Shown piece by piece: positions 29,289 through 39,300 of a DNA stretch of 64,000 nt. The notes beneath the pieces are model-generated. The model had not been told where the DNA came from and did not search any database. It saw only the letters and a program-made list of their open reading frames with translations. Numbering within the stretch: position 1 is the stretch's first letter; each line of letters opens with the position of its first letter. The stretch lies in assembly GCA_001838165.1 (NCBI GenBank), contig KV835892.1, positions 1 through 64,000 on the forward strand. Reading direction: 5' to 3'. Source of the stretch: Actinomyces sp. HMSC035G02. GTDB taxonomy: Bacteria; Actinomycetota; Actinomycetes; Actinomycetales; Actinomycetaceae. A program made the translations under genes and the position numbers.

Positions 29289-30992
29289 TCAGAGTCCGAG
29301 GTCGGCCTCGAACGCGCCTTCCTCCAGGCGCTTCTTCACATCCATGAGGAAGCGCGATGCATCAGCACCGTCAACCAGACGGTGGTCGTAGGACAGCGAC
29401 AGGTAGACCATCGAGCGAATCGCGATGACATCGGCGCCGTCGGCACCCTTCATCACGACGGGACGCTTCACGATCGTGCCGACACCCATGATCGCGGTCT
29501 CCGGCATGTTGAGGACCGGCGTGTCGAAGAGCGCGCCGCCCGAACCAGTGTTGGTGATCGTGAACGTCGAACCAGACAGCTCGTCGGGGCCGATCTTCGA
29601 GTCGCGAGTACGAGCAGCCAGATCATTGATCGACGCTGCGATGCCGGCGATGTCCTTGTCTCCAGCGTTCTTGATCACCGGGACCAGCAGACCGCGCGGC
29701 GTGTCAACGGCGATGCCCACGTGCTCGTAGTCGAAGTACGTGACCTCCTTGTCGTTGATGGTCGCGTTGATCTTCGGGTGGTAGGCGAGCGCCTCGGTTG
29801 CGGCCTTCACGAAGAAGGGTAGGAACGTCAGCTTGGTGCCGTGCTTGGCGAGGAACGCATCCTTCGAACGCGCACGCACAGCGGCAACCTTCGTCACGTC
29901 GACCTCGATGACCGTGGTCAGCTGAGCAGCGGTCTGCAGCGACTCGACCATACGGCGGGCGATCGTCTGACGCAGGCGCGACATCTTTTCGGTCGTGCCA
30001 CGCAGCGGCGAAGGCTCGCGGACAGCGGTGGCCGGTGCGGCGGGAGCCGCAGGTGCTGCAGAAGCTGCGGGGGCCGCAACTGCGGCGCGAGCGGCAGCGG
30101 CGGCAGCCTCGATGTCCTCACGGCGAACGCGGCCGCCAACACCGGTGCCCGACACGGAAGCCAGATCGACGCCAAGTTCACGGGCGAGCTTGCGAACGAT
30201 CGGGGTGACGTATGCGGAGCCGGTCACGGCGACGGGGGTTTCAACGACAGGAGCGGCGGAAGCCGTCTGTGCCAGCGTCGAGGCGTTCGGGAAGGGATCA
30301 ACCGGAGCGGCCGGTGCGGCGGGAGCAGCAGGCGCCACCGGTGCGGCGGGAGCAGCAGGCGCCACGGGTGCAGCCGGAGCGGCGGCCTCGGCCACGGGAG
30401 CAGCAGAGGGAGCGGACGAGGAAATAATCGCGACGACGGTACCGACCTCGACGGTCTCATCCTCGGGCACGCGGATCTCTGCGAGGAAACCGGCGACGGG
30501 GGAGGGAACCTCGGAATCAACCTTGTCCGTGGAGACCTCGAGCAGCGGCTCGTCGGCGTCAACGGCGTCGCCCACGGACTTCAGCCACGTGGTGACGGTG
30601 CCCTCGGTGACGGACTCGCCCAGAGCGGGCATACGCACCTCGGTGCCCTGCGCGGGAGTGGCGGCAGGAGCAGGCGCGGCGGCCGGTGCAGCCGGAGCCG
30701 CCGCGGGGGCAGCAGCCTCAACGGGGGCGGCCGCAGGAACAGCCGAGGCCTCGGAAGCATCGCCGATGCGAGCGATCTCGGTGCCGACCTCGACGGTCTC
30801 ATCCTCGGGGACCAGGATTTCCAGCAGGACGCCGGCCACGGGGGAGGGGACCTCGGAATCAACCTTGTCCGTGGACACCTCAACGATGGGCTCGTCGAGC
30901 TCGACGGTGTCGCCGACCTGCTTGAGCCACGTGGTGACGGTGCCCTCGGTGACGGACTCGCCCAGAGCGGGCATGGTCACTGAAGTTGCCAT
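29289..30992 (-). CDS. sucB: 2-oxoacid dehydrogenase dihydrolipoyl acyltransferase (E2), two lipoyl domains
   Basis: From ATG 30992 (AGGAGA upstream) the protein has 567 residues. Two lipoyl domains (~5-80 and ~120-195) each carry the lipoylation motif [13 protein letters not shown]. Ala/Pro-rich flexible linkers follow, then a peripheral E3-binding domain ([16 protein letters not shown], ~275-310) and the catalytic acyltransferase domain ending with [20 protein letters not shown], whose His is catalytic. In actinobacteria such E2 proteins serve pyruvate and 2-oxoglutarate dehydrogenase; the automatic name SucB is conventional and the substrate is not proved. Adjacent lpd encodes E3. The second lipoyl repeat is encoded with 50-bp identical DNA stretches. 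Confidence 0.92.
   Translation of the reverse strand: MATSVTMPALGESVTEGTVTTWLKQVGDTVELDEPIVEVSTDKVDSEVPSPVAGVLLEILVPEDETVEVGTEIARIGDASEASAVPAAAPVEAAAPAAAPAAPAAAPAPAATPAQGTEVRMPALGESVTEGTVTTWLKSVGDAVDADEPLLEVSTDKVDSEVPSPVAGFLAEIRVPEDETVEVGTVVAIISSSAPSAAPVAEAAAPAAPVAPAAPAAPVAPAAPAAPAAPVDPFPNASTLAQTASAAPVVETPVAVTGSAYVTPIVRKLARELGVDLASVSGTGVGGRVRREDIEAAAAAARAAVAAPAASAAPAAPAAPATAVREPSPLRGTTEKMSRLRQTIARRMVESLQTAAQLTTVIEVDVTKVAAVRARSKDAFLAKHGTKLTFLPFFVKAATEALAYHPKINATINDKEVTYFDYEHVGIAVDTPRGLLVPVIKNAGDKDIAGIAASINDLAARTRDSKIGPDELSGSTFTITNTGSGGALFDTPVLNMPETAIMGVGTIVKRPVVMKGADGADVIAIRSMVYLSLSYDHRLVDGADASRFLMDVKKRLEEGAFEADLGL
30311..30364. repeat. 27-bp tandem duplication in the sucB linker
   Basis: 30311-30337 and 30338-30364 are identical 27-bp units, adding nine residues to the Ala/Pro-rich inter-domain linker. 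Such in-frame units can expand or contract. Confidence 0.9.
30583..30632. repeat. 50-bp direct repeat, lipoyl domain 2 copy
   Basis: Identical over 50 bp to 30925-30974, 342 bp away in the same frame. Both encode the start of a lipoyl domain ([17 protein letters not shown]). Confidence 0.9.
30925..30974. repeat. 50-bp direct repeat, lipoyl domain 1 copy
   Basis: Identical partner of 30583-30632; recombination between the two would delete exactly one lipoyl domain in frame. Confidence 0.9.
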
Positions 30993-31020
30993 GTGTGTTC
31001 TCCTATTAAAAAATTTTCGG

Positions 31021-32394
31021 TCAGTTGTGGACGTGGAGCGGCTTACCTGCCAGCGCCATAGCCGCTTCACCGAGCGACTCGTTCTGGCTGGGGTGTGCGT
31101 GGATCAGGGAAGCGACATCCGAGGGGTACGCCTCCCAGTTCACCATGAGCTCGCCCTCACCAATCTGCTCGCCGATGCGCGCGCCGATGCCGTGGAAGCC
31201 CACGATCGGACCGCCCTCAACCGAGACCAGCTTGATGATGCCCGATGTGGCCAGGATAGACGACTTTCCGTTGCCGGCGAGGTTGTACTCGACGGTGCGC
31301 ACCTGGTCTCCAAACTTTTCGCGTGCCTGCTTCTCGGTCATGCCGACGGAGGCAATCTCCGGCTCGCAGAACGTCACACGCGGGATGTTGATATCAGCCT
31401 GCATGGTCGGGTTCAGGCCGGCGATCTCTTCGGCGACGAAGATGCCCTGCATGAAGCCGCGGTGTGCCAGCTGAAGGCCGGGAACGATGTCGCCGACCGC
31501 GTAGATGTTTCCAACGCCGGTGTGCAGGCGGTCGTTGGTGATGACGAAGCCGCGATCCAGCGTGATACCAGCCTGCTCGTAGCCCAGTCCCTCGGTCACG
31601 GGGCCACGGCCGACAGCGACCAGAAGGACGTCGGCGTCGAACGCCTTGCCGTCCTCGGTCGTGACGTGCACACCCTGCTCGTTCTGCGTGGCCGAGGCGA
31701 AGCGGGTGTTCGTGTGGAACTTGATGCCGCGCTTACGGTAGGCGCGCTCGAGCTGCTTGGAGATGGCCTCGTCTTCGTTGTTGGCGAGGTGGGGCAGGGC
31801 CTCGATAATCGTGACCTCGGCACCGAAGCTGCGCCACACGGAGGCAAACTCCAGACCGATGACGCCGCCGCCGAGAATCACGGCGGAGGAAGGAACCCAA
31901 TCCATCTGAAGGGCCTGGTCGGAGGAGATCACGCGGCCGCCGATCTCGAGGCCGGGGATCGAACGCGAGTAGGATCCGGTCGCCAGAACGATGTTGCGGC
32001 CGGTAATGCGCTGGCCGTTCACCTCGATGGTGTTCGCGTCGGCGAGGCGGCCCCAGCCGGAGATCACCTCGACGTTGCGAGACTTGAGCAGGCCCTGCAG
32101 GCCCTTGTACAGGCCGGAAATGACGGAGTCGCGGTACTTACCCACCTGAGCCATGTCAATGCCGTTGAAGGTGGAGGAGACGCCGAACTTGGACGACTCG
32201 CGCACGGCCTCGGCCGTTTCTGCAGCGTGCAGGTACGCCTTGGTGGGGATGCAGCCGCGGTGCAGACAGGTGCCGCCCACCTTGTCGCCGTCGATGAGGG
32301 CGACCTTCATGCCCAGCTGCGCAGCGCGTAGGGCGGTCGCGTAGCCGCCGGAACCCGCACCCAGAATGACGATGTCGTAGGTCGATTCGCTCAA
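31021..32394 (-). CDS. lpd: dihydrolipoyl dehydrogenase (E3)
   Basis: A 457-residue flavoprotein that reoxidises dihydrolipoyl groups of the E2 protein with NAD. FAD-binding [17 protein letters not shown] is at the N-terminus, the redox disulfide is in [13 protein letters not shown] (~40-52), the NAD-binding Rossmann motif is [15 protein letters not shown] (~175), and the C-terminal catalytic His-Glu pair is in [12 protein letters not shown]. The N-terminal codon appears to be TTG at 32394 with GAGGAG about 10 nt upstream. It lies 28 nt upstream of sucB on the same strand, so E3 and E2 are probably co-transcribed. Confidence 0.95.
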   Translation of the reverse strand: MSESTYDIVILGAGSGGYATALRAAQLGMKVALIDGDKVGGTCLHRGCIPTKAYLHAAETAEAVRESSKFGVSSTFNGIDMAQVGKYRDSVISGLYKGLQGLLKSRNVEVISGWGRLADANTIEVNGQRITGRNIVLATGSYSRSIPGLEIGGRVISSDQALQMDWVPSSAVILGGGVIGLEFASVWRSFGAEVTIIEALPHLANNEDEAISKQLERAYRKRGIKFHTNTRFASATQNEQGVHVTTEDGKAFDADVLLVAVGRGPVTEGLGYEQAGITLDRGFVITNDRLHTGVGNIYAVGDIVPGLQLAHRGFMQGIFVAEEIAGLNPTMQADINIPRVTFCEPEIASVGMTEKQAREKFGDQVRTVEYNLAGNGKSSILATSGIIKLVSVEGGPIVGFHGIGARIGEQIGEGELMVNWEAYPSDVASLIHAHPSQNESLGEAAMALAGKPLHVHN

Positions 32395-32593
32395 GGTTTA
32401 AAACTCCTCGCTGATGAGCCGAAGCTCAGATGATTGTTTTCATGGCGGGCCTCACGGTCCTTATAGGCCTATTGTCCCACGTTTGTGCAACGCTGTCCTG
32501 AAGCTCGGTGTTCCATCCTGGTGCATCAGGCCACACGGTATGGTTGCGAGCGGCGCTCATCCCTCATGCGATGCATCTCGACAGTGCTGTCGG

Positions 32594-32599
32594 TAGGAT
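32594..32599 (+). promoter_or_regulatory. -10 box, leaderless candidate
   Basis: TAGGAT ends 7 nt before GTG 32607. Confidence 0.4.
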
Positions 32600-32606
32600 C
32601 GGACAT

Positions 32607-33098
32607 GTGCACGGACATGACATGACGAACGAGGCCGTCGGTGCGCGCGATCAGCGCCCGCCATCGCTTGGGCTCGGCCGCATCATCATCGCTTTGTTTT
32701 GGCTCCTCGGAGCCTGGATTCTCGTGACGGCTATCCTGGATCTTTTTCACGCGCAGGGGCAGCCCTGGGGTCCTCGCATCGTCGCGCTGCTCGCGGGCAT
32801 TGACTATCTCATCGCGGCCACGGCGCTCACCCACAACGGGCGACGCATGCGCCTGGTTGGTTGGGTCACGATCTCTCTCTCGATCGCCATTCCGATTATT
32901 TTGTGGGTCGCCTCGCTCGGCTTGGATGAGCTCAATTCTGCGCGTTCGGCGTGGACCGGCTTTGGCGTCGACTTCTACTACCTGCCCCTTATCGTGTCGA
33001 TCATCGGCTTGATCTGGATGTGGCGGTCAAATCCGCGCAGGATTGTCTCGCTTGCGGAGCAGGTCGAACGTCCGTCCGCCTCGTGGAGGGCGCACTGA
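32607..33098 (+). CDS. small four-span membrane protein, unknown function
   Basis: From GTG 32607 the protein has 163 residues. Four hydrophobic segments are visible: IIIALFWLLGAWILVTAIL, IVALLAGIDYLIAATAL, LVGWVTISLSIAIPIILWV and YYLPLIVSIIGLIWMW, followed by a short basic/polar tail. No family was recognised. GTG 32607 follows a TAGGAT box by 7 nt; ATG 32622 (MTNEAVGARDQ) is an alternative, and the ORF can be extended to 32508 without support. It stands alone, diverging from lpd. Confidence 0.65.
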   Translation: MHGHDMTNEAVGARDQRPPSLGLGRIIIALFWLLGAWILVTAILDLFHAQGQPWGPRIVALLAGIDYLIAATALTHNGRRMRLVGWVTISLSIAIPIILWVASLGLDELNSARSAWTGFGVDFYYLPLIVSIIGLIWMWRSNPRRIVSLAEQVERPSASWRAH

Positions 33099-33129
33099 CC
33101 CACTGTTTAATCCAACGATAAACGCAGTA

Positions 33130-33167
33130 AACGAGGCCCGGCGGAGTGATCCGACCCGGGCCTCGTT
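33130..33167. terminator. bidirectional terminator hairpin
   Basis: A 12-bp stem (33130-33141 with 33156-33167) plus inner CGGA/TCCG around GTGA, flanked by A and T residues, between the convergent membrane-protein and trmL genes. Confidence 0.82.
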
Positions 33168-33188
33168 CGTTGCATATCTGTCGTCGGG

Positions 33189-33650
33189 TTAGACGCCGTT
33201 CGGGAAACCCAGCTGGCGCCACGCCTCGTACAGGACGATCGATGCAGAGTTGGCCAAGTTGAGGGAGCGTACCCCGTCGACCATCTGGATGCGCACGCGA
33301 TCCTCCACGCGCGGGTGATTCATTGCGTCTTCGGACAGTCCTACCGACTCGCGTCCGAAGAGGAGACCGTCCCCGTCGGCATAGGTGACGTCGGAGTACA
33401 TGGTGGTCGCGTGGCCCGTGAGCGCCCAGATGCGTCCCGGAACCTCGGCGAGTGCCTCGTCCAGGGAGTCGTGAACCTTCACGTGTGCGAGGTCGTGGTA
33501 ATCCAGGCCCGCACGGCGAAGCTTCGCGTCATCCATGTCGAAGCCTAGAGGCTTCACAAGGTGCAGCATGGAACCCGTACATGCGGACAGGCGAATAGCG
33601 GCTCCCGTATTGCCGGGGATTTCCGGCTCCCAAAAAATAATGTGCAGCAT
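33189..33650 (-). CDS. trmL: tRNA (cytidine/uridine-34-2'-O)-methyltransferase TrmL
   Basis: A SPOUT-class enzyme of 153 residues that methylates the wobble ribose of tRNA-Leu isoacceptors. It shows LHIIFWEPEIPGNTGAAIRL at the N-terminus, the knot motifs LLFGRESVGLSED (~105) and IQMVDGVRSLNLANSASIVLYE (~125-145). ATG 33650 gives the family N-terminus directly. A TTG at 33659 would overlap the upstream stop (TTGA), so the start is unsettled. A tRNA-Leu gene is present 12 kb away. Confidence 0.9.
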   Translation of the reverse strand: MLHIIFWEPEIPGNTGAAIRLSACTGSMLHLVKPLGFDMDDAKLRRAGLDYHDLAHVKVHDSLDEALAEVPGRIWALTGHATTMYSDVTYADGDGLLFGRESVGLSEDAMNHPRVEDRVRIQMVDGVRSLNLANSASIVLYEAWRQLGFPNGV

Positions 33651-33655
33651 AGTCC

Positions 33656-34183
33656 TCAAGCCTGGTGGGTAACGGTCAGGGATGCGCGTGCGATCGTGTG
33701 CTCGAGCGCCGCGAACGAGGCCATGGCCGGGGTTGCGTCGTCATCCAGCCCCAGGGAATCCGTGTCGAGGGCGTGCACCGTGAATACGTAGCGGTGGGGG
33801 CGGTCACCGACGGGGGGAGCGGCTCCGAAGTAGGAGGCCTCGCCCGCATCACCGCGCAGGTGGAAAGCTGGACCGTCCAGCATGAGGTCGGATGCTCCGG
33901 CGCCCGCCTCCAGGTGGGTCATGGACGCAGGGATATCAAGAATTGCCCAGTGCCACCAGCCCGAGGGGATCGGGGCGTCCGGGTCAAAGCAGGTCAGCAT
34001 GAAGCTTGCCGTGCCTTCGGGGAAGCCGTGCCATGTGAGGTCCGGGGAAAGGGATCCGGCCTCGGCGGTCGCTGACTCGGGCATTGGCGCGCCGTCGGTG
34101 AGAACGCTCGACGACAGTGTGAACGTGGGAACGTCCAGGCCTTCGTAGGGGCTGGGTGCAAGGGGGCGCTGGTCGATGTTCAT
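33656..34183 (-). CDS. YbhB/YbcL family phosphatidylethanolamine-binding-like protein
   Basis: From ATG 34183 with a good AAGGAGC site, 175 residues. The fold is recognisable from SPDLTWHGFPEGTASFMLTCFDPDAPIPSGWWHWAI (ligand-pocket DPDAP motif), GEASYFGAAPPVGDRPHRYVFTVHALD and the C-terminal helix. Bacterial members are soluble proteins of the PEBP family with no settled role. The gene lies directly upstream of trmL (same strand), and opposite the SOS-controlled imuA'. Confidence 0.9.
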   Translation of the reverse strand: MNIDQRPLAPSPYEGLDVPTFTLSSSVLTDGAPMPESATAEAGSLSPDLTWHGFPEGTASFMLTCFDPDAPIPSGWWHWAILDIPASMTHLEAGAGASDLMLDGPAFHLRGDAGEASYFGAAPPVGDRPHRYVFTVHALDTDSLGLDDDATPAMASFAALEHTIARASLTVTHQA

Positions 34184-34278
34184 GCGTGCTCCTTTTCTTG
34201 GTGTTTCCATTGTGACCTATTCGCGCGCGATCGGCGTTCGGGACGCAGATGTGTGAGCCGGGTTCTACACTTCCACTA

Positions 34279-34294
34279 TCGAACACATGTTCTA
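34279..34294. promoter_or_regulatory. SOS box (LexA site) upstream of imuA'-imuB
   Basis: TCGAAC-ACAT-GTTCTA matches the actinobacterial LexA consensus TCGAAC-N4-GTTCGA at 11 of 12 positions. It ends 18 nt before the imuA' ATG; a TACACT -10 candidate is at 34266-34271. Confidence 0.9.
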
Positions 34295-34312
34295 TTGCTG
34301 GGAGGGGGAGTC

Positions 34313-34795
34313 ATGACCGATGCGCACGCGCGTCTGCTGACGGCGCGCGACGTGTTGAACCGTGCCGAACAGGCTGTTGGACTGCGCGCGCGTGACGATG
34401 TTGAGCATGCGCATACGGGTACTTCTCCTGTGCTTCTGGGGCCGGCTGGCAGAGCCGAGCTCATCCGATTGCTGATCGACGTGTGCCCCTCCGAGGGATG
34501 GATCGGCGTGTGTGGAGTGGGTGATATCGGCTGGGAATGGGCCTCGCAGCAGGGGATGGACCTCGACCGTGTTCTGGTGTTAAACGCAGGGAAAGATCAC
34601 CAGGTGGGGGACCTGTGTTCCCTTCTGATAGAGGCCTGCGATGTTGTCTGCCTCGACGTTCCTGAACTGTCCGGTACACAACAGAGGGCCCTGGCCGCTC
34701 GGGCTCGATCGATGGGACGCACCATCGTGACACTGCGCCCCTGGCCGGGACTCTCTCGCGACGGGGTGCGTCAACGGATGCGGCTGGTGATCTAG
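34313..34795 (+). CDS. imuA': ImuA'-type mutasome accessory protein
   Basis: A 160-residue protein from ATG 34313, preceded by GGGAGGGGGAG. It lacks a Walker A motif but shows a RecA-like layout (GWIGVCGVGDIGWEWASQQGMDLDRVLVLN, then ACDVVCLDVPELSGTQQRALAARARSMGRT). It sits immediately in front of imuB under an SOS box, the standard context of ImuA', which links the error-prone polymerase to RecA in translesion synthesis. It is shorter than mycobacterial ImuA' (about 200 residues). Identification is mainly by context. Confidence 0.8.
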   Translation: MTDAHARLLTARDVLNRAEQAVGLRARDDVEHAHTGTSPVLLGPAGRAELIRLLIDVCPSEGWIGVCGVGDIGWEWASQQGMDLDRVLVLNAGKDHQVGDLCSLLIEACDVVCLDVPELSGTQQRALAARARSMGRTIVTLRPWPGLSRDGVRQRMRLVI

Positions 34796-36358
34796 GTGCG
34801 TGACATGGTGGTGTGGGTGCCCGATTGGCCCGTCCACTGCCTCGTAGTCGATCTACCGCTGGGGGGAGCTGGTGCCGTCGTGCATAGCGAACGCGTCGAG
34901 GTTGCCAGCGACGCTGCTCGGCGCGCCGGGGTAAGGAGCGGCATGAGCATACGAGAGGCGACGTACGTGTGCCCCGATCTCGTTTGCTTGCCTCGCGACC
35001 CTGATCGCGAGGCCAGAGCGTTTGGTGCCGTTGTCGACGCCTTTGATTCGGTGGCAGCCGGGGTGGAGTGCGTGCGCCCCGGAGTGGCCAGGTGTCGGGC
35101 TCGCGGCCCCGCCCGTTGGCACGGGAGTGAGGAGGCCGCCGCCTTGGCTCTCGTGTCGGCGATTGAAGAAGCCGTCGGCGTTGAGTGTTTTGTTGGCATT
35201 GCCGATGGTCCGGTCGCATCCCTGGAGGCGGCGCGCGAGGGACGCATTGTTCCTACCGAAGAAAGCCGATCGTTCCTGGGGCGCATACCGCTACATCGCG
35301 CCCTGTGGGCCGTTCCTGTCGCAATGGCTGATAGAGCAGCTGACACCATCGAGCTATTGACGGGCCTAGGCGTCCACACGTGCGCGGATTTTCTGGCGCT
35401 GGGTCGAGGCCGTGTGAGCGAGCGCTTCGGTGACGTCGGTGAAGCGCTCTGGACTCTCGCCTCCGGAGGTGACAGCGCCATCGCGCTGGCCGGGCGCGTT
35501 CAACCAGACATCACGATGGAGTGCGTCATTGATGTGGGTGGAGATTCCATCGACACGATGATGGTGCCCATTGGGCGCATCGCGCGAGACCTGTCTCAAA
35601 GGCTGGGGCAGGGTGGACTCGTCTCGCAGACTCTGCGCATCGACGTGGAGGATGGCGGGGGTGGCCAGCGCACTCGCACGTGGAGCGGATGCGACGTGTG
35701 TGCTCCGGACGACGTTGCGCTGCGCGTCCGGTGGACGCTCGCGGGGTGGACTTCGGGCGTCGAAGGACCTAGCGGCGCAGTGACCTGTATACGCGTGACC
35801 GCATGTGACCCGCGGGTGGGGCACAGTGCGTCGGCGTTGTGGGGGCGATCGGACCGCGAGCGCGATGTCTCGCGCAGCGTCGTGCGCATCCAGGGCATGG
35901 CGGGGCCAGATGCTCTCCTGATGCCGCGGGTGCAGGGCGGATATGATCCGCGTAGCCGTGTTGTGATGGCCAGGTGGGGGAGTGAGCCTCTCCTTCGTCC
36001 GCGCGAGGGGGCATGGGACGGGCGCATCGCTCATCCTCCGGCGACGCTCTTTGACGAGCCTGTGCGCGTGAGAATCGTTGGCGCATCGGGTGCCTTTGAT
36101 GATGTGCGTGTGGACCATCGGGGGGCTTTGAGCGCTGCGCCCGCCTACCTCGTGAGCGGGCGTGAGGCCTCGCAATCCGTGTCGGGGAGGGGGCGCCGTG
36201 TCGCTATCGTGCGCGTGGAAGGGCCTTGGCCGGTGGGTGGGCGCTGGTGGGCGCAGGAGCGGCCTCGGGCCTACATGAGGGCTTTGCTTGAGGACGGACG
36301 GGACGTTCTTCTCGTGTGGAAGGAGGGGGAGTGGGCGATCGAGGGGCTGGCCCAGTGA
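34796..36358 (+). CDS. imuB: ImuB, Y-family-like mutasome protein
   Basis: A 520-residue Y-family polymerase relative starting GTG 34796 with MVVWVPDWPVHCLVVD, the family N-terminus, directly adjoining imuA'. The palm region reads DAFDSVAAGVECVRPGVARCRARG where active polymerases have an SxDE acid pair, so catalytic residues are absent, as expected for ImuB, which serves as a hub joining DnaE2, ImuA' and the sliding clamp. A little-finger-like segment (YLVGRE-type) follows and the C-terminal ~60 residues end in WKEGEWAIEGLAQ. SOS control through the upstream box. Confidence 0.9.
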   Translation: MRDMVVWVPDWPVHCLVVDLPLGGAGAVVHSERVEVASDAARRAGVRSGMSIREATYVCPDLVCLPRDPDREARAFGAVVDAFDSVAAGVECVRPGVARCRARGPARWHGSEEAAALALVSAIEEAVGVECFVGIADGPVASLEAAREGRIVPTEESRSFLGRIPLHRALWAVPVAMADRAADTIELLTGLGVHTCADFLALGRGRVSERFGDVGEALWTLASGGDSAIALAGRVQPDITMECVIDVGGDSIDTMMVPIGRIARDLSQRLGQGGLVSQTLRIDVEDGGGGQRTRTWSGCDVCAPDDVALRVRWTLAGWTSGVEGPSGAVTCIRVTACDPRVGHSASALWGRSDRERDVSRSVVRIQGMAGPDALLMPRVQGGYDPRSRVVMARWGSEPLLRPREGAWDGRIAHPPATLFDEPVRVRIVGASGAFDDVRVDHRGALSAAPAYLVSGREASQSVSGRGRRVAIVRVEGPWPVGGRWWAQERPRAYMRALLEDGRDVLLVWKEGEWAIEGLAQ

Positions 36359-36385
36359 CCCGGTGCTGGGGATGGGTGGGTGCCG

Positions 36386-36391
36386 TAGACT
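36386..36391 (+). promoter_or_regulatory. -10 box of SNF2 helicase gene, leaderless candidate
   Basis: TAGACT ends 6 nt before ATG 36398 (the same hexamer as in front of pyrG). Confidence 0.45.
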
Positions 36392-36397
36392 GAAAGG

Positions 36398-39300
36398 ATG
36401 GTATCTCTGTCGCACACGCTGGCCTCACTGTCGGATGACGACATGATGGCCCTCGTTGGTCCGGCGGCGTGGGCGAATGGCCTGCGTTTGGCGCGCGGCG
36501 GCGCGGTGCGGGAATTTTCCTGGAGCGAGGATGGCGAGCAGGCCGAGGCGCGCGTGAAGGAAGCTGGGCTAACCTATCGCGTGCGCGTCGCGCAGGGCGC
36601 TGTGCGGCCCTCCCTCACGTGTGCATGCCCGCTGCGCAGCGACTGTCCGCATACGGTCGCGACGCTCATCGTCGGACGCGACGATGCCCGCGACAAGCAG
36701 CGCTCGGTGCCTGAGTGGAGCCGTGTCCTCGAGCAGATGCTGGGCTCCGACCACGACCGCCTGGGCGAGCCGTTGGCCCTCGTCGTCGACGCGCATGATC
36801 CCGGTGTCGAGCCCTCTCTTATCCCCCTGCGCCGAAGCTCCTCATCGGGGTGGACGACGAAGCGAGCCTCGTGGCTCGATCTGACGGCGACCCAGTGGGC
36901 GTCAGTGACGGATGGCTTGGATCCCACGCACGTTTCTCTGATGCGCGAGGGATATCGCCTGTCGCGTGAATCGCGTTCGTGGCACTCGCGCACAGAGGTG
37001 ACGCTCAGCTCGCTGGGCGAGCATGCCTACGCGTGGCTGTCACGCCTGGTACGGGCCGGAGTTGAGCTCTACGCCTCGCCAGAGGCCGATGAGTTGGTGG
37101 TGCTCTCGCACGCGACATGGGACGCGGACATTGATGTGCGCTCAGGTTCCGACGGCCTTGACGTGAGGGTCGTTGCGCGTAATGGAGACGAGGTGATCAC
37201 GAGGCCGCGCATCGACCGCGATGCGAGTGTGCTGTTGCTGGATGGAGGGCGCGGAATCGCGCGCATCGAAGGGCTGGGAACGCTCGATGGCTTTCCGCTC
37301 GATCGTGGCCTGCACATTCCTGTTGAAGATATCGCCCAATTTCGTGGCACGTGGCTCCCTGCTCTCCTCAGGCGCTTTTCGATGGCGTCCTCCGATGGGA
37401 GTTTCGACGCTCAGGCTCGCCCGGACGTGTCCCTTGTGGGTACGGTGCGTCGCGACGGGGAATCGGTCGTGGTGCGCTGGTGGGCCGAGTACTGCCAGGG
37501 TGAGTCACGCTCCCGCACTCCTGTGGGCCACTGCATGGGCGACGAGGCCGTAGCCGAGATCGTGGGTCGCGTCGAGTCGTGGGGCCGCGTGCTGAATTCT
37601 GCCCTGTGGACCGCGCCTCCGAGAACGGGGCGGCTGTCTCCCTGGCGCGTTCCCGCATTCTTGGACGCGGTTGTCGATTCTGACGGCGTCGATGACCTTG
37701 TGTGGGATGTCGCGGATGACGTGCGTGCGATCGACGTGCGAGAAGACGGTTTCGACGTCGATGTCAACGTTGACCCTGCCGAACGCGACTGGTTCGACCT
37801 CAACGTGCGCCTGCGCCTCGGCCGCGTCACGATCAGCGTGCGCGACGCGCTCGAGGCGATCGCAGGCGGGCAGGACTACGTCGAGGTCGAGGGAACGTGG
37901 GTGCGCCTCGACGGCGAACGTATTCGATCGCTGGCGGCTCTCTTGGAGGAGGCTCGCACCCTGGCGGGATGGGACGGTGAGGGGGTCCGACTCACGCCGA
38001 TGCAGGTCGGCGTCGTCGATATCTTCGTGAGTGCATCCGACCACGTACGCATCAGCGACGCCTGGAGGATGCGGGTCGCTCCGCTGCGCGACGGCTCTAC
38101 GGATAAGGGTTTGCCGCCGGTGCCGTCGCTGAGTTCGATCCTGCGCCCGTACCAGCGGCGCGGGCACGCGTGGTTGACGGCTCGCCTGTCCGGTGGCATC
38201 GGTGGAATTCTGGCTGATGACATGGGTCTGGGTAAGACCGTTCAAATCCTGTCGGCGGTGGCGGCATTGCGCGCCCACAAGTCCGAGGAAACAGGCACGC
38301 CGGTTCTCGTCGTCGCTCCGACATCCGTCGTCGGTGTGTGGATCGAACAGTCCCAACAATTCACACCGCATCTGCGTGTGCGTGGAGTGACTGAAACGGC
38401 GACCCGACGCGGCACAACGATTGCGCAAGAGGTTGCCGATGCGGATATCGTTGTCACCTCCTACACCCTGGTGCGCCTAGAGGCGGATCAGTGGAGCCAG
38501 GTGCGCCTCGGCGGAATTGTCATCGACGAGGCGCAAGTGGTGAAGAACCCCCGCACGGCGACCTACCGTGCGCTTCGCGATCTTGAGTCACCCTGGAAGT
38601 TGGCGGTGTCGGGTACCCCCATCGAAAACTCGCTGGGAGATCTGTGGTCGTTGCTCTCCTTGACCTGCCCCGGCCTCCTGCCCCCGTGGGAGACGTTCCA
38701 GCAGCAGGTGCGCAGGCCCATCGAAAACGGTGCGGATTCGGCGATGCTCGGGCGTCTGACGGCCTACGTTGCGCCCTTTATCCTGCGTCGCACGAAGGAG
38801 GAGGTCGCTCCGGATCTGCCCGACAAGATCGTCGACATTGTGCGCGTCGATTTGGGTAAGGAGCACCGTCATATCTACGACCAGTACCTGGCGCGCGAGC
38901 GCGCGCGGATTCTCGACCTGCTGCGCGACGTCGATGCGAACCGGATGAGCGTGCTCGCATCGATCACAAGGCTTCGGCAGCTAGCGCTCGATCCGGCTCT
39001 TGTCGAAGAATCGTATGCGCACGTGGGGTCGGCAAAGATCGAATACCTGGCGGATCGCCTGGATGAGATCGTGCCACTCGGACATCAGGCGCTGGTGTTT
39101 AGCCAGTTCACCTCGTTTCTGGAGCGTATCCGACACATGTTGGAGCGCCGTGGAATATCCGTCGTTCAGCTCGATGGATCGACGCGCGGTCGCGCCGAGG
39201 TCATCGAGAAGTTCCGCTCGGGTCAGGCCCAGGTTTTCCTCATCTCCCTGAAGGCTGGCGGCTCCGGATTGACCCTCACTGAGGCGGACTACGTCTACGT

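Noticed and set aside
29995..32331. A 778-codon plus-strand open frame opposite sucB and lpd
   Set aside because: It runs antisense to two well-supported genes; the Ala/Gly/Ser-rich translation is the mirror of GC-rich coding DNA.
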